From contig NW_019773859.1 of NCBI RefSeq assembly GCF_001039355.2, positions 512,158 to 576,157 of the forward strand: a stretch of 64,000 nucleotides of DNA, in the 5' to 3' direction. The first letter of the stretch is position 1, and the number at the start of each line of letters is the position of its first letter. Under the pieces are notes generated by a model. It saw nothing but the letters and a program-made list of their open reading frames with translations. It was not told the origin of the DNA and did not search any database. The translations under genes were made by a program, and so were the position numbers. Of this stretch, positions 62,268-64,000 are shown one piece after another. Source of the DNA: Lingula anatina (Eukaryota > Brachiopoda > Lingulata > Lingulida > Lingulidae).

Positions 62268-63321
62268 ATAAACCAAAACTAGCGGCTCCTCTCTGTTAAA
62301 AAGTTGAAATTTGCATGGATGTACACTTGAACTATTGTAAAAAAAGTATATAAGTCATATAAATTAGCAAACATAACCTTTAATAACTATTTTCAATAAT
62401 CTTCCGCACTGGCTAGATAGGAGCGCTTGTATTCCGCAGACTAGATGGGATGACGGTATATGAATGCGGTGAACGTCACAAGTGCGCACAAACCGATGAC
62501 GTATTAATCTAGCCGGCGTATCTCACCAGCAACGGAAACTCTATTAGCAGAGCCGCAGTCCGTAATGGTAAACATAATTTATATGTTATGTTCAGTCTAC
62601 TCGTAACTCAGGATTGTGCAGATAAAGCTGTATGTCAACGAATTTCGGCTTGACTTGTGCAGGTGCGATAACGATAAAACATATCTTCTTTTGAAATAAG
62701 ACATCTAGAAAGGTAAAATGATTTTAATGCCTAAGATATTACTTATTATACTAAAGGGCCATTTTATTGTGCAAATAAGTTATAAGTTTATTAATTCTCG
62801 AAATTTAGTGAAATCTTCAAACCTTCACTTGCTTCTGTATTGGAAAATATGTCGTCAGAATATGACTGACATCTAGCGGAATAGAGTCAAAAAGCGCACT
62901 TTAACAGCTCGCATAAAAAGTTGCCACAATAAATTTCGATGAAACTTGACACATATTTTTTCTAATTGAAAAAGCCACATTTAATGGACTTTACTAAGAC
63001 GTGTTATTGCTAATAAAGGAGATATCGCAAATTGTTGCACTGTTGCTACGGCCAAAAATAAACGTTGGCCGACTTCCTCGAGTTCTACATGTAGCTCATT
63101 CATTTTTGCTTACTTATAGGTAAATCGCAGACGTTGGGGCGCGTAGTGAACTCTGCTATCACGTCTTAATTCTTCACAAGCATGTATGAGGGCAACTAAG
63201 CACAATTCATGAAATCCCGCGATGGTTACACAAGTTACAAAATTTCAACCCCGCCGTCATCTCAGCGCACGCGCTCAGTTCTGTACATTTTCCTACGCGC
63301 AGCCAGTTGCCATTTGACTGT
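62268..63321. other. Intergenic, no gene seen
   Basis: Unassigned sequence with no frame of note and no recognised repeat. Confidence 0.4.
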
Positions 63322-63663
63322 GTGAGGCAAATGTGAAGCAAAAGTGGCGCAAAAGGGAACTACTTTCGCCGTGCGTTGCATTCTCTTCGTAAAAGGTGAG
63401 TGCGCGCCGCGTACACAGGCCGCAAAACAAACTCAAGAAATGAGTACAATTTCCACGGCCACCATGCCCTGCAAATAGCGTCCCTCTTAAAAGGACATCT
63501 CACGTGGCCCCTCCGACTGGCAAGGCAGTCTGCTTATAATCGAAGGCCTTTCCATTGAAACCTTTCCATTACCTCTACGAACTCCACGGCCTCCGCTGCA
63601 CCCAAAATTCACAGGGGACGTAAGATCCTAAAATTCGTGCGTCTGGTTGTGACCAAGGCTTTA
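63322..63663 (+). repeat. About 320-bp dispersed repeat, copy 2
   Basis: Same order of words as 45775-46085 (CTCAAGAAATGAGTACAATT, AAAGGACATCTCACGTGGCC, CAGGGGACGTAAGATCCTAA). It has small insertions relative to copy 1. Confidence 0.8.
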
Positions 63664-64000
63664 CCTAAACTGCAAGTTATAGATAATGTTCTTCCCCTAC
63701 CCCCCATTTTTAAAATGTGCTTTTTTTGGTCACAGGGTGTTACATATAATTAAAATTAACCCCCATGGAACATTTTTTCACTCAGGGAACACCTAGAAAT
63801 AAAACATTTACATGTCAGGGATTAAGAAAATATAGATTTTCATTGTTTTTGAAAAATTATGAAAATGTTGCTGTTAATAACAGTCAGTGCGCTATGTTCT
63901 TAACTACCACGGAATTTACGTTAAACGCATTTTGTGTGCACTTTCAGCACAGTACTCTCACGACTTTTTTATTTTAGGAGTTTTGTCGAACAGAATTTTT

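Noticed and set aside
1-64000. tRNA, rRNA, CRISPR, bacterial-type operons
   Set aside because: No cloverleaf with both A and B boxes, no rRNA stretches and no spaced direct-repeat array were seen. The tandem repeats here are minisatellites.

Overview
The window is animal nuclear DNA. It is AT-rich and intron-rich, and most of the intergenic and intronic sequence is repeats. The repeat types (Penelope-like, BEL/Pao, mariner, CR1-like LINE, Helentron-like elements with internal minisatellites, many fold-back MITEs) and an invertebrate-style guanylate-binding protein suggest a marine invertebrate. I cannot name the species. Single N bases at 16506, 18631 and 62117 look like joins in a draft assembly.

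Two host genes can be read. (1) On the + strand at 639-11918 are four consecutive, phase-compatible exons of the mitochondrial DNA polymerase gamma catalytic subunit (POLG). They cover the end of the exonuclease region and the start of the linker. The gene enters from the left edge, and I find no exons for its polymerase domain downstream. (2) On the - strand at 58191-24498 is a complete guanylate-binding protein (GBP) gene. Twelve coding exons join in one open frame of 734 codons plus stop, with the GTPase motifs in the first four exons and a long helical/coiled-coil C-terminal half.

Layout: 1-613, 3' end of a Helentron-like repeat; 639-1457, POLG exons; about 1534-4286, a dead Penelope-like element with large inverted arms and hammerhead-like cores; 4313-7843, a Helentron-like element carrying a nested 1.3 kb transposon; 7862-11346, a second repeat broken by a decayed BEL/Pao retrotransposon; 11605-11918, last POLG exon seen; 12431-17720, another Helentron-like copy with a nested 2.8 kb transposon, followed after an N by a second copy of the same locus without it; 18.7-19.5 kb, a 180-bp tandem repeat; 19680-21685, a further Helentron-like copy; 22-24.4 kb, several MITEs; 24498-58191, GBP with repeat-filled introns (mariner, MITEs, a 4.6 kb fold-back element, a LINE 3' end); 60.6-61.0 kb, hairpins sharing one loop sequence beside a hammerhead-ribozyme-like fold; 61331-62116, LTR and gag start of a second BEL/Pao element.

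The two genes do not form a functional unit. POLG replicates mitochondrial DNA; GBPs are dynamin-like GTPases best known from cell-autonomous immunity. The most novel-looking item is the hairpin array with its hammerhead-like fold at 60.67-61.01 kb. The best-supported structural finding is the filled and empty transposon site at 12.7-17.5 kb.
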